Part shown: positions 21,171-32,290 of the stretch, one piece after another
Numbering within the stretch: the stretch's first letter is position 1
Layout: every line of letters starts with the position of its first letter
Assembly (NCBI GenBank): GCA_031841125.1
Contig: CM063112.1
Span: 23,710,603-23,774,602, forward strand
DNA: 64,000 bases
Direction: 5' to 3'
Origin: Acanthococcus lagerstroemiae
Lineage: Eukaryota > Arthropoda > Insecta > Hemiptera > Eriococcidae
The notes under the pieces: model-generated
What the model was told of the DNA's origin: nothing
The model's database searches: none
The model's input: the letters and a program-made list of their open reading frames with translations, nothing else
Made by a program: the position numbers and the translations under genes

Positions 21171-21358
21171 ATGGGGAACTTGGATATCCTCAAAAGTAAG
21201 TGCAATTTTTTCTTGACTTTCCAGTTGGTAATTAGGTTGTAACATTCCATTTTCGTATATGTATACTGATGTTTATCTTAGGGAGTGTTAACTGGAAGAT
21301 TCTAAGGAAGGGCATCCGGGACTTGGGGCCGTTGTCGGATTTTGTGTCGCCATATTGA
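21171..21358 (+). CDS. Candidate 33-residue spliced microprotein, unit 2
   Basis: This is the equivalent of the unit-1 frame: exon part 21171-21195, intron 21196-21281, exon part 21282-21358. The frame, length and stop are kept. Two residues differ: G9 becomes R and W22 becomes R. There is also one silent change (AAA to AAG). The last exon base before the donor is A instead of G, giving AAAA|GTAAGT, still a good donor. The sequences are too similar for the preserved frame to prove selection. Confidence 0.25.
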
Positions 21359-22839
21359 TGAAACTCGGGTCATATACATAGGGTGGTGGTCTCCTTCTGG
21401 CCTCTTGCTGGTGTCTGTCAGGGTTTTCTCCCTCCGTAGATGGAGGGTTCTAGTTTTAAGATGCTAGGAACTTAGGTACTCACTGAGCATAGAATGGGTT
21501 TGACTGTTGTACATAGTTGGGGATGACTAGTCGGGGATCTATAGGAGGTCTTTCTGCAGCACTTAGCTTTTCATAGGAAATCATCGCAATACAAGTAATT
21601 TTGATGGTTCACTGCCCAAAATATGGAGGCTAACAAGCTGCCCTGAGGAGGAGTACCTACCATGATGTGGTACATATAGAGAGGTGGGAGGTGGTTTAGA
21701 AATGGTCCTGTCTTGTTTTCTTCTGGCCTTATGAAGTAACCCAGTGGTGGGAGGTAGTCTAAAAATTGTCGTTTCTGATTTTCTTTTGGTCTCAAAAAGT
21801 AACTCAGTAGGATTTGGGAGAGCTTTCAATTTTACTTTTTTTTTTTCTTCTTTTTCTTCTATTGTGAAGTGTGGTTGATCCGGAATTCGTGTTCGCGTGA
21901 AACGTCAAGTTCGTTCAAAAAAAATCGTGTGTTTGCCTGGAAAGTGTTGCGTTCGTCCAAAAAGTTTCGTGCTTGTTCGAAAAGTTTCGCGTTCGTTCGA
22001 AAAGTGTCGTGTTCGTCTAAAAAAAAAAGAGTTTTGATCGTCCGAAAAGTGTGCCGCGTTTATGCGAAAAATCGTGTTCGTCGTAGTAGATGAGTGTTAG
22101 CTTTTGAAAAGCTTTATGCTTGTCTCTGAAGGTAGTGCGCGGTATTTGCAGTCAAATTAAAAAGTGTGCCGCGGTTTTCTCAATCTGTGTGGTGCCCGGC
22201 TTGTAAATTCACATTACATCAGCGGCGCATTCTTCCAAAACCAGCATCCCATTCATCAATGGCAACGTTTTCGAGTATCAGGTAAGCATGTAATTTATTT
22301 GTAGGTAGTTATGCATCTGACTTACTAGACATATAGGTTCATTGTTATCTCCTTCATCCCCTATCCGCACCATTAGAGGGTAATGAGAAACGTTCAACTA
22401 ACCTGCTGCTAGGCTGCATCATATTTGTGGACCACAATTATGGTGAAACTTCCCCCTTCCCCCGAAATATGATTTTGCATAGAATATGAACTGAAGACTT
22501 GACATTTTTCAGTTTGAAAACTTAGCCTAAAAAATTGAAATTTCTCCCATCTTATCCTTGTAATCCAAAACAATATATTTCAAGTTACTTTCTTAAAACA
22601 CATCAAAATTTATAATTCCTTTCTTGGACTCTTCTTTTTTTATCCTATTTTTTAAATTATTATTTGCGTGGCTGTGGGTGTTGGTTTGTGCTCTCTTATG
22701 AATTAGCCACCACTAATGCGCCTATGCAGACTGAAGGACCAACATTAGTCACAAGCAAGCTACCTCGCAGATACCGTGGTAGTCAGAGGGTGTTTGCTAT
22801 GTTCTATGTTGTTGTCTGCTTATGCCTTAGCTATGAGAA

Positions 22840-23060
22840 TTTAACTGCATTCATTGACTAGCAAATAAGTAAAGCAAATAAGTAAAGCAAATAAGTAAGT
22901 TAAAGTCCATATGTCAATAAAATGAGTTTTTCGCTAGGTTTATTTTTGAAAGGTGTTGTTGTGCTAACTTCCTACACTGGTATTGATAAACAAAACCAAA
23001 TCTGAAACGTAGAAGCTTTGAAGCTTATATTTAGACACAGTACCAACGTCTATGCGATAA
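22840..23060. repeat. Dispersed repeat, inverted copy at 51060-51215
   Basis: GTCAATAAAATGA, TTCCTACACTGGTATTGATA and ACCAAATCTGAAA appear here and as complements in 51070-51210. An extra AAGCAAATAAGTA triplet-like expansion occurs at 22860-22895. It is non-coding and its element type is unknown. Confidence 0.6.
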
Positions 23061-23133
23061 AACAAAAATACACCAGAATAAGAATATTTTATTTTCATAT
23101 TTCCAAATTCCAACTTCCAAGTTGTATTCTTAA

Positions 23134-23242
23134 AGCTCCGTTCACACTAGCGTTTAATTCGCTGCGCTAAAAGCGTTTTTGCCGTTCACACACTCGCTGC
23201 ACGCTCATTCGCAGCGAATTAAACGCTAGTGTGAACGGGGCT
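23134..23242. mobile_element. 109-bp MITE with TAA duplication
   Basis: The arms AGCTCCGTTCACACTAGCGT and its complement (ending ACGCTAGTGTGAACGGGGCT) pair over about 35 bp, including TTTAATTCGCTGCG. TAA flanks both sides (23131-23133 and 23243-23245), a TWA-type duplication. The loop is CG-rich and carries AAAGCGTTTTTGCC. Confidence 0.75.
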
Positions 23243-23429
23243 TAACCGAGAGGAAATATCAAATATTCATAATAGCAGACCAACTTACGGATGGATGGCA
23301 GCAGTTGACAGAGAACGTGTAAAGAGGTCCCTATTCTAACATGAAACTGAACTAAAACTGAACTATGGTCTGTAAACAATTCACTCGTATTCAAAGAAAA
23401 ACAGAAAAAAAATGAAAATGAAAATTCGA

Positions 23430-23640
23430 TTGCAATAGGGTGCTTGCAGCACTGCGCGGGGCAAACACCCTAAAAATTACCTTCTGGCAAATCAGAGCAA
23501 GAAGAAAGCCAGGTAAACAGAGGACCAGATGGATGGACGACATCTGTAAGTTCAGCAAAGCCAAACTTTTCCACAAAGCAGCCACTGACCGGGTCGAATG
23601 AGGCATTTCCAAGATAAGGGCTTCTGAAATCACTAATTGT
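23430..23640 (+). pseudogene. RTE-like retrotransposon C-terminal scrap
   Basis: One frame reads RRKPGKQRTRWMDDICKFSK near 23500-23570. This matches the conserved GR..TRW.DDI.KF segment near the end of RTE-type elements (compare KGRQKLRWKDDINKF in the 37.7 kb element). Nothing upstream of it resembles reverse transcriptase. It is a short dead fragment beside the repeat word GATTGCAATAGGGTG. Confidence 0.5.
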
Positions 23641-24206
23641 AACTGCGGAAGTACTACAATTGTCATACGCACTAAATGCTGTTATACAACAATCTTTGCT
23701 TAGGGGGGCTCAAGACATGGGGCTCAGCCCCAGCTTTCCCCTTCCCCATAGCTACGGGGCTGCTCTCCTGGTATCATCCAACACCTCTGCAGTCACTTTC
23801 AACGTTCGTTCCAGTTGTCAGTCTTTGCCCATAAAATAATTTCAGGACCTATTTAATTAATAGTTATTCAATGAAATCAGAAAAAAGTAAGTCCAGTTTC
23901 CAGAAAATTGGCGATCGAATCTAGTGCTGAGATGTGCGTACTCTTACATGTACCGCACTTTTTTTTTTTAATTGATCAAACTCCATGAAGGAAGTATTGA
24001 ATCAGTAATTATTACATATCATTTTGAAGCTAACTGTATACACTTTCTACTAAGAGTATAACATACCCGCTCATTATTGAAATTTTCTCGCGAATCTTTA
24101 GGACCCACTATCCAAAAATTACATCACGCGAATGAAAAACAAAACAATGACAACAGTGAGCCACATATTACTATGAGAAAATTATTTTCGCTTTCATGTA
24201 GTGCAG

Positions 24207-24673
24207 ACCAAAGTCATATAGATACACCAAGTTAGACGACTAGCGCGTTTCCGCGTTCTGCCGTCATGTCAGCGCGCTGCTATCGCTGAACTCCTTTGTT
24301 TGCATTGCGCTTATATGGACATTTTTACGTTTTTGCGGATTAGCTCAAAAACTATCAATTTTGATGAAAAATTGGAAAGAGCTAAATTTGTTCACCTTGG
24401 AATTTCCCATCAAATGCGAGTAGATTCGAAATTTTTATGGGTAAAATTTTGAAACTGATCTTACCTGATATAAAATAACAGGTAGAATAAATTTTGTTCT
24501 TTTCACTTTTTCATAAAACTCGACCGTTATTGAGATAAACGCAAAACCTTGTTAGGGCTCCCAACGTTTACATTGATTTCACGGCAGTCGAACGCTGCCA
24601 GCGCTGCTATCGGGATGTTTAACATTGGTTAAATGGAGAGTCGAACGACTTGGTGTATCCATATGACTTTGGT
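24207..24673. mobile_element. 467-bp MITE, ACCAAAGTC ends
   Basis: The ends ACCAAAGTCATATAGATACA and TGTATCCATATGACTTTGGT are inverted repeats of about 35 bp (one mismatch in the first 20). GCAG flanks both sides (24203-24206 and 24674-24677). The interior has CG-rich subterminal blocks (TCAGCGCGCTGCTATCG and GCCAGCGCTGCTATCGGG) and no coding frame. Confidence 0.75.
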
Positions 24674-24710
24674 GCAGGCACTCTGTGTAGAGCTACTATA
24701 ATTTCATACA

Positions 24711-24838
24711 AGTATGATAATACGCCATTTTGTGTTCGTAAGCGCCCGTCGATGCCGAATTGACTATGCGGAGTGTACCGCGTAGTCAATTCGGCATTGT
24801 CGGGCGCTTATGAACGCAGAATGGCGTATTATCATACT
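24711..24838. repeat. Foldback element related to 7300-7481
   Basis: The left arm AGTATGATAATACGCCATTT and the right arm AATGGCGTATTATCATACT pair, continuing inward through GCGCCCGTCGATGCCGAATT to a loop at about 24770. The core is shared with the 7.3 kb hairpin, and the outer arms are a diverged version of it. Confidence 0.75.
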
Positions 24839-25654
24839 CACTCTTCATCCAGTATCTTTACTCTGTGCACACGTTTCTTCGCCATTTACAGGGCTGCCAA
24901 TATTTTCAAACTCGAGAAAAATAGACTGCGTACTCTTACATGCCTCTCCCATAGAATGGTACGGATTTTTAACCATTTCCCCCAATTTCGTTAACAAAAG
25001 TTATCTAAAGTTGATAAGAACAACTGTGAACTTGTGACAAAGATTTCTGTTGTGGAAGGCTACTGTGTGAAATTAGACTTCAACACCTCAGAACAGCAGA
25101 ACCAGCAAGTACACTGGTAGCAAGATTACTAGAATCTTGCACTGGTAGGATGATGATTCTTATAATAGGTAACCTTATAAGCAAAGCCGATGAGGATATA
25201 GAAATCAATAATCAAAATCAAATTAAATAAATTATCAAAAAATATTATTTATTATATTTATCCTTGATTCTATTCTGTTCTTTGTTCTTTCATCCTCCTT
25301 GATTCCTCATTTTCATTTTTTGTAAATAAAATACGTTTCCAATAACCATACATGTTGAATTCAAAATAGAGGCGAGACCTGGATGAAATTGAAATTTTTT
25401 ACTTGGGGTGAGGACATGGAATTTTTAAAGCACATATTCTAAAAACAATAAACAAAGCATTTACTTTTTATTGAAAAAAAAATCAACAACTACTGGAAAA
25501 CAAGACGTTCTTCTCAAAGAGAGTGCTTATAACAACTCGAAACAAGCGCTTTTTATTAAAAAAATAAAAAAGTTGAACAACTCGAAAAAAATGAATTTTT
25601 CAACCAAAAAAAACAACAACAAAAAAACACACAAAAAACAAAAAAAAAACAAGC
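24839..25654. other. AT-rich non-coding stretch
   Basis: It ends in an A-rich tract at 25470-25655. The lysine- and asparagine-rich open frame at 25471-25689 is a translation of that tract and not a gene. I see nothing else. Confidence 0.5.
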
Positions 25655-26250
25655 AACTAGCTGCTGGAACAGGGTCGGCTCTTGACTGAAAAATTAGAGA
25701 CGAGCCTATCTCTTATTGGCGGTGGTTAAGAAAGATATCAATAAAAAATACCTATTGGTAATCCTTTTTAAGGTTTTTTGTTCCGGAATATAAGATCTGA
25801 TAGATGAAAGGTAATTAGGATGACACCACACGCACACTAACAGCCCATGGCAAGTTCAAAAGGCTTCAAACTACAAAGCTATAGGCTCCGCAACATTCGC
25901 ACTTCGACCATCTTCTATCTAGTCGAAGATTTCATCCTATTTCTAATTTCTAAGAGCAATTGATCAACAGATAAAAGACCAACAGTACTCCTAGCCGACC
26001 CTAAAAACATCAAATGATTAGCGAATGATTATCCACTTCTAATTCTAAGGGAATGAAAACGACGTAATATCCATGCTAGCAGATTCTCTGTTCCCTTGAT
26101 GATCAACTTACTGAATTACTGATAACGTCTTTACATACTACATAATAACATAACATTACAATTACAACTCGTTCGCTTCTTGCTACTACTGGTAACTGGC
26201 ATTCTGTTTCATTTAATACATTTTCAGAATTCATTTTCTGTTTAAAAAAA
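25655..26250. repeat. Dispersed repeat family, copy 2
   Basis: This aligns with 5205-6360 (see that entry). It contains CAGGGTCGGCT near 25671 and AGCCGACCCT near 25997, inverse complements. It holds the intact target CCCTTGAT (26093-26100), empty of the MITE present in copy 1. A further piece, AGACTCGATTACTCGTTGG at about 26386, matches 3147 in the first nest. Confidence 0.7.
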
Positions 26251-26259
26251 AAAAGTTTG

Positions 26260-26713
26260 CTCTACCGCGCCACCTATGGGCTAAAGGAGGAGTGAGACCA
26301 TATGGGTCGTTATCGGGGGACTCCGTACTACACGTCTATGCAGGTTCCGTTCGGATCCGCCATGTCACCTCTGGCGGGATAAATAAGACTCGATTACTCG
26401 TTGGTAATACTGGCCCTTAGGATACAAGAATCGCAGGGTAGCCAACAGTCAGAATCAGAATATTCCCTTTAAATAATCTTTAGACCTCTACTATTCTTAT
26501 CATTATCAATATCAAAAAATTATCTCGTGTTCCATAAACATCTTCTGCAGAGAACGAAGTAATTCGAGACCCTAGTAATTAAAAATTATAAAATTATTAT
26601 ATGAGATGTAGTTTTTTGTAATTGTTTATGCATTTCCCCGTTATTCTAATTTATCGAAACTCGTGTTGAATAATCTCATTGTAGTACCAGTGTACCAGAA
26701 AGATCCAGCAGCA
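26260..26713 (+). promoter_or_regulatory. Probable 5' flank of the Mic10 gene
   Basis: This lies between repeat copy 2 and the Mic10 ATG (AGCAATGACA, an A at -3). It contains no ORF. The transcription start was not located and no TATA box is convincing. A CG-containing stretch lies at 26300-26370. Confidence 0.3.
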
Positions 26714-27825
26714 ATGACATTTTCCGAAGATCAGTTCGTGAAGAAATTAGATCGGTGTTTGTACGATGGTTTAGTTAAATTCAGTACGTTCTTTTTGAAG
26801 TTTTTTCTCACGTAATCCTTGAGCTTCTTTCTCTATGATATCGGAAGTATTCTGTTTATTTGTTCTACATTTCCTAGTTTCCATATTGTGAATTGCCCTT
26901 GGGAACTCATCGACTGACTTAATTGGAACCTCAAAATCGAATCCGTTGAAACATACCCGAAATAATTTCCATGTTTAGCTCAACAAAGCATCTCGATTGA
27001 TTGATTAATAGCTTATAGTATTTCTTGATGATACGTGATCTTGATTACTGTCACATTCATCACATACTTACATGATTCTTGCTTTTAGGTACCAGTGTGG
27101 TTGTTGGAGGAGTCGCATCACTACTGTTTTTTAAACGTAAGATTTAGATTTTTAATTACAGTTAGTCCAGTATGGTGAAATCATGCAACTTAGTGGTTAG
27201 CTGTGAAATCTCTGATAATACGTAGAACCTAATTCGGGTTTCACGTTGGCTGATTCAAAGATTTTCACCGGCGAATGAAATGAGGGCAATAGATATTTGA
27301 TGAGGTGTCTTGGCTGGTGCTGTTCTAGGGTCACTTCCTTGTTTTATTACCAGGAATATTAGCAGTTTTACATTGCGATAACTTAGAACTCAAAATTTTG
27401 AATGTAATTCGAAAAACTTCAAATGTCAGTCCTCATTCGTAGGAGAGAAGAGTGCACTAAGCTATTAGAAACGTTATCAAAATGATATCAGTGATGGGTA
27501 TAGACTGTTGCAATAGACAATCGATAATCTTGGTATTGAAAGGATTTTTAGTAATTCTGCAGAAGTGAAAGATTCAAATGGGTCATATGAATCCCCAGTT
27601 TACAATAATACGGTCTGAAAGGTATTCGTAGAACACCTTGCAAGATGAAGAGACCGTTTGATAGATGTAGAAAAAATCAACTTGATGATTCTACTGATAG
27701 TGTCTTCTCTCATTACAGGTAAACGGTGGCCATTAATAGCTGGTGGTGGTTTCGGACTCGGTTACGCGTACTCAAACTGCCAACAGGATTTAAACAAGGC
27801 ATTCGTCGCCTACAAAGTTCAGTAA
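26714..27825 (+). CDS. Mic10: MICOS complex subunit Mic10
   Basis: Mic10 (MINOS1) is a small inner-membrane protein that oligomerises and bends the membrane at mitochondrial cristae junctions, as the core of the MICOS complex. The coding exons are 26714-26783, 27089-27136 and 27719-27825, all with GT-AG junctions, giving 74 residues, the usual family length. The N-terminus FVKKLDRCLYDGLVKF matches the family's conserved K-W/L-D-R-C-L start. Membrane segment 1 (about residues 24-38) has VVVGGVASLLFF, then the basic loop KRKRWP (39-44), then the glycine-rich segment 2 GGGFGLGYAY (48-57) followed by SNCQ. The AATAAA at 28075-28080 is a likely polyadenylation signal. Reading frame, glycine motifs and splice sites are intact, so it is probably functional. 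Confidence 0.93.
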
Positions 27826-28074
27826 ATGGAAACCCTTATCATCGTTCCAACAAAATGATGTTGCTATCGCGTAGAAATTTTTGTGTCCAATATTTTTGTT
27901 ACGATTAGCCGATGAAAAATTGCAGTCAACATCGAATGCAAAAGAATATTCCACGAATCGTGCCTAGTTGATGTATTAGCATTTGTAATTGCATAACGTT
28001 ATTTGTGTAATAAGTATTTATCTTGAAGTGAATCACTTCGGAATATTTTGTTGATATTGTTAATATTTATTAGG

Positions 28075-28080
28075 AATAAA
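28075..28080 (+). terminator. Polyadenylation signal of Mic10
   Basis: AATAAA lies about 250 nt after the Mic10 stop codon. No other perfect AATAAA occurs between the stop and here. Confidence 0.65.
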
Positions 28081-31000
28081 GTATCGATCGAATGGGACTG
28101 AACCGTTTATTGTAAACCATTGTTAAATTTACGTGAATAGTTCATTATGAGATGTTCCGGAATTCGAAGTCATCGATGAAATAATCAGTCAGCTCTGTAC
28201 GTGTGTAATTAGCTGATTCGTACCTAAATTGATGCGTCGGTGCTTGTTTTTCGTAGAATAGGGACTACGTATTTTATGGCCTGCAAGGGATCATATTTAC
28301 TTAATTTGATGATGAGTCTGCTGCGGGAAGAAAACTTTGTACATCTAATAACATTGTACTGCACCGGTGTTCTTTGGTAGGCACAGCATAGCTCGGTGAA
28401 ATAATGGTTGCGGCAATTCATTCTGATTTCAGGTGGATTGTGAAACACGACCAGCAAAAACCATGATGAGGGGAGCTGGGAACAATTGGTTCTCCTATCA
28501 TTTCTTTTATTATTTTCTTTAATTGTTGCAGTGTTTTGTATTTCGATTACCCGCGTATTATATTTTCTGTCTGAAAACTGCTGTGTCACATTGACACCAT
28601 AGAAAATTTTCAAGGACAGAACAACTGCGGTGTCGCAGTTCTTGAAGATGGTGAAACAAAAGAGGAGTGTTTATCAATGGTACCTATGTATAACTAAATT
28701 TGTCGTATCTGAAACTCTTTTTCAAACTTTACGTCATCCTTGACTAGTGTATTCCACTTGAATTTCGTATTTCAAATATGCACTGCGTACATCACCTTCC
28801 TTCATGTTAATTTCATTGTTTCCCTGCTATTTTAGAATACCTTAATATGTATTCGCGTTTCAGTTACTTGAAATATCATCATTGCTGTTCAACAAAATTA
28901 CCAGATTGCGCTATGGTCAAAAAAATGATTGCCATAGTTACTTCATAGGCACTAAAACTCAGAGTTCTCAAAGTTGGTAGCCCTATAAACGCATATAATA
29001 TGCATTGCCATAGTTACTTCATAGGCACTAAAACTCAGAGTTCTCAAAGTTGGTAGCCCTATAAACGCATATAATATGCGCATACCTATTTGGCTATTTT
29101 TAGAGCATAAAATCGGCAGCCCTAATCATGTACAATTTTCCATAAGATTATAGCAAACTTTGAACGTCTTTAAATCAGTTAGAAATTGATTTTAAGAAAA
29201 ATCCCCTCCTACATTTTGTTGTATTATTGTTACTAAACAATAGAATTACAGTCAACGCAACTGGGTGGAATAATTTTGGGCCGTTTTTTACCTTCCTAAG
29301 GATAGCAGTATTTCCATTTAAAATTATCACGTCACACTTTCAGTTTCACCCTTTCACCCGCGCAGGTGATTTTGTAGCGCTCTCTAGTGCAGGTTTTATC
29401 GCCTATTGATAAAAAATGTCGATATAAGGTAAGTTCTTTGACGATTATTCACTAGAGGGCGTTAGTGTTGAAAGTACAAATGATTTGGCAAAATAGTGAT
29501 AGGACTATCCATACCTATATAGTATTTTCGTAATTATTTTTACAATTTATTGCTACTGTGGCAGAAGAAATAAATTGCCCCCTAAAATTATCTTACCAAG
29601 TTGTTCATTGATCAGTATGTAACGATTCGGAAGCGTCCAGCCACTGACAACTTTTCTGAGTTAACGAGCTGTAAGAAACTATTTGCGGTAAATACCGTTT
29701 CATGTTTTCTATCGTACCATTTTCAAATAGTTACTTCATTATTGTATTTACCTATTTAGTTAAGTAACATTTTGCACCCGGTACATCTGATGTGTTATTC
29801 TCCGTATGTAACAAGGTATCAGTTCATCATGTCCTACCAGATTCCTATCAAGACGGATAGGTACCTCTGTGTACATACTGTATAAGATGACTATGTCGTT
29901 TGCTCTTCTAGTTGCTATATAGTTTTTGAATGTGTTTCATAACATTCTATAAATCCATTTGATGTATAGTCCAACCCAAACAAAATTCAGTCTTTTTGAG
30001 CCCATTCTCTTGCTAAACGATATACCTACCTACCTATGTAGCAAATGAGATCCAAATTTCTGGGAACAGAAATCGTCTTACTCATCTGCACCAAAGTTGG
30101 ATGTCATCTTTCAGTATGTATTAAGTAATATATCGAATACAAGCAGTGTCCGTTGAAGTTCATTGTATTCCACTCTCAGTTCTTTTGTCCATGACCTTAA
30201 ATCCCGACTGCTTGCTTTATTTAGAATCAATTGGGTAATTTAAAAAGATATCAGTCATGTTTTAAAAATGGCGATTAAACGCGGTAGACCAATAATACTG
30301 GTCTCGTTTTGTATTTCAGAATGAAAAATCATCGAAGTTGGCTACTCCTGTTTGCATCACAATGAAAGTTAAAGGAAGTCAGATGCTATAGCCTTTATCA
30401 GCAGGCTGAAAATCATTTCCGGAGTTTCATCAATATCATGTTGTATATTTTCAGGAACACGGTCTTGGTGAGTTCAAACAGACTGCACTTTGTATCAAAC
30501 ATCTAAAATTGCTGAAATCTTGCCTCGCTAAACTAAGAGCAAGTAAAGCTGGATTAATAAAACTTGAGAACGTTGAACTGAAACTAAATACACCAGATCT
30601 CTTCATTACATTTAGTTTCGTTAGGGTGGGATATGCGATGGCTTGTTTCATCATACCAGTGTATTGATAACTTCAGGGAGTGCAGCGGTGTTTCGTGGGA
30701 ATACAGTACTGATGGTAGATTTGCATTTTTCAGTCTGGTGAAACTGGGTTAGGTACCTTGAACCGAAAAGAATGTTTGAGTCGCGAAAATAATTGGACAA
30801 AAACTATAGTTACTACTCCAGAGCCAAATTACGTTCGGTTTAGGTAGTTAGCAGAGGGAAAAGTCTCGCAGGCTCATCCTTCCTCCGAAGTATTCATCAG
30901 TCCTTACGAAAATATTTGCCAGTTTTGGAGTCGCTGTTGAAGTTCTTATATATAGATAAAAGAGAGCTGGCCACGACTTATGTGTTGGGCCTGATGTAGA

Positions 31001-32006
31001 GAGGATAAGAAAATGGTAATGTGTGTCATCAAACAGTGAATGATTGGCTACATTGACAACTCATAATGCACTGCCGTGTTACAGAAAATTCAGAGAAGAC
31101 CATATTTACAAATGGTTAAAGCCGTGTGTATCTGGAATCCTTCAATTCAAATTACCTACAAGATGGTTTTAAAAACAATTTTTCTGGAGAAAAATCTCGT
31201 CTCGAATTAGTGATAATGACACCCAGAGCTACGAATTCTATATCAAGAAGGAAATAGTGGAAATATACACATTGAGAAAAGGTATCACAGAGTTCCATTG
31301 CCCATTCCATGTAATACTTACTAAAGTTTTGTTAGTGATATTATTGTAAGGCTGTGATTTCAAAATGGATTAGGTATATATCTATCATTAGTCAGATATG
31401 TTCGTTGTTTAATGTACAACGAGACTGATAATTGGAATATTTTAGGATTTTCTGAATCCTCCACCAGATCTACTGAAGGAACGGATTATACGTTAGGATT
31501 CGGAATTTGATCTGAATAACGGACCCGCGGCAATGCAGTATTATCTACGAAAAAGGTATTCTCGATATATGAACAAGTTTCTAAATGGGAAAGGGGGTAA
31601 AAAACGGTCCTAGCTACCTACCTCATCTTAGGTACCTTTTACTGAATAAAGGAACTATCTTTGTGTATTACTAAAATCACTAAATCTCGCTGTAGAGTTT
31701 GAATAATTTTGAAGTTGAAGGTTATGAAGTTTCAGTAGAAACCGAAGATTACTTAGTTATGCCTGAAAAAACTGTGTTTTCCGGCTTTCAGAATTGAAGA
31801 AAAGTGATTTATGGTGGGTGCAAAGAATTTAATTTGCTACATAAAACAGGTCAATCTAATACGCAAGTACATAATATAACCGCAATCCTGTAAACCTTCA
31901 ATTTTTGACAAAATGGATTCTTAACAAAATTTTGGGAACCCGTTACTTTTGCTACAGTATGCAGTTTCGCTAATTTCAGTTATACGTGTCTATTAGGTAT
32001 TCTACT
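28081..32006. other. Long stretch without a supported gene
   Basis: Apart from the 76-bp duplication at 28928-29079 I see nothing to annotate. The 129-codon minus-strand frame at 28224-28613 begins 143 nt beyond the Mic10 polyadenylation signal, has no recognisable motif, and its composition resembles a chance frame. One microexon-like word pair (TATATTTTCAG...GTGAGTT at 30446-30475) has no partners. Confidence 0.4.
28928..29079. repeat. Exact 76-bp tandem duplication
   Basis: Units 28928-29003 and 29004-29079 appear identical (start ATTGCCATAGTTACTTCATA). Such identity in non-coding DNA means a very recent duplication or an assembly artefact. Confidence 0.85.
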
Positions 32007-32290
32007 TAGGGACGGAAATAGGAGAGGGCTAGGGGGGCTAAGCCCTCCCAGTTTCAAAATTAGCCTCCCTAAATTAAATTTTTTAAATTAATCTTAATAC
32101 AGGAAGACTTTTTTCTCTTCTTTCTTTCTTACAAGAAAGTATTACAGAGAAAAAATCTATTTTATAGTTTTCTTCTTTTTTTTTAGGGGGGGGGGGAGGA
32201 GGAGGAGGTCTATGATTTTTAGATTTTTATAAAGTTATTTTAGGCGCTGGGGCTTCACGCCCAAAGTTTTTGCTTTATTTCCGCCCCTGC
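32007..32290. mobile_element. hAT-like MITE
   Basis: The left end TAGGGACGGAAATA and the right end TTATTTCCGCCCCTGC are inverted repeats (TATTTCCG pairing with CGGAAATA). TCTACT flanks both sides (32001-32006 and 32291-32296), the readable part of a probable 8-bp duplication. The interior has poly(T), poly(G) and GGA triplet runs and is non-coding. Confidence 0.65.

Larger units (their letters stand above)
17690..22730 (+). repeat. Tandem array of about 2.1-kb exon-bearing units
   Basis: There are 2.4 head-to-tail copies, with unit starts near 17720, 19730 and 21860; the third is cut off near 22720. Equivalent points are 2128-2134 bp apart between units 1 and 2. Each unit has a first exon-like segment rich in TCGTTCGTCCGAAAAGTGTC words and ending TATCAG at a GTAGGC or GTAAGC donor (18053, 20181, 22282). 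Next comes a 23-nt segment between TTTGTTTCAG and GTGAGTG (18609-18631, 20743-20765), and then a third segment starting after CATCTAG. Units 2 and 3 are nearly identical where they overlap and unit 1 is more diverged at its 5' end. Confidence 0.8.

Noticed and set aside
25471..25689. Lysine/asparagine-rich 72-codon frame
   Set aside because: It translates an A-rich tract at the edge of a dispersed repeat.
28224..28613. 129-codon minus-strand frame downstream of Mic10
   Set aside because: No recognisable domain, no splice partners, and it lies just past the polyadenylation signal of the gene on the other strand.
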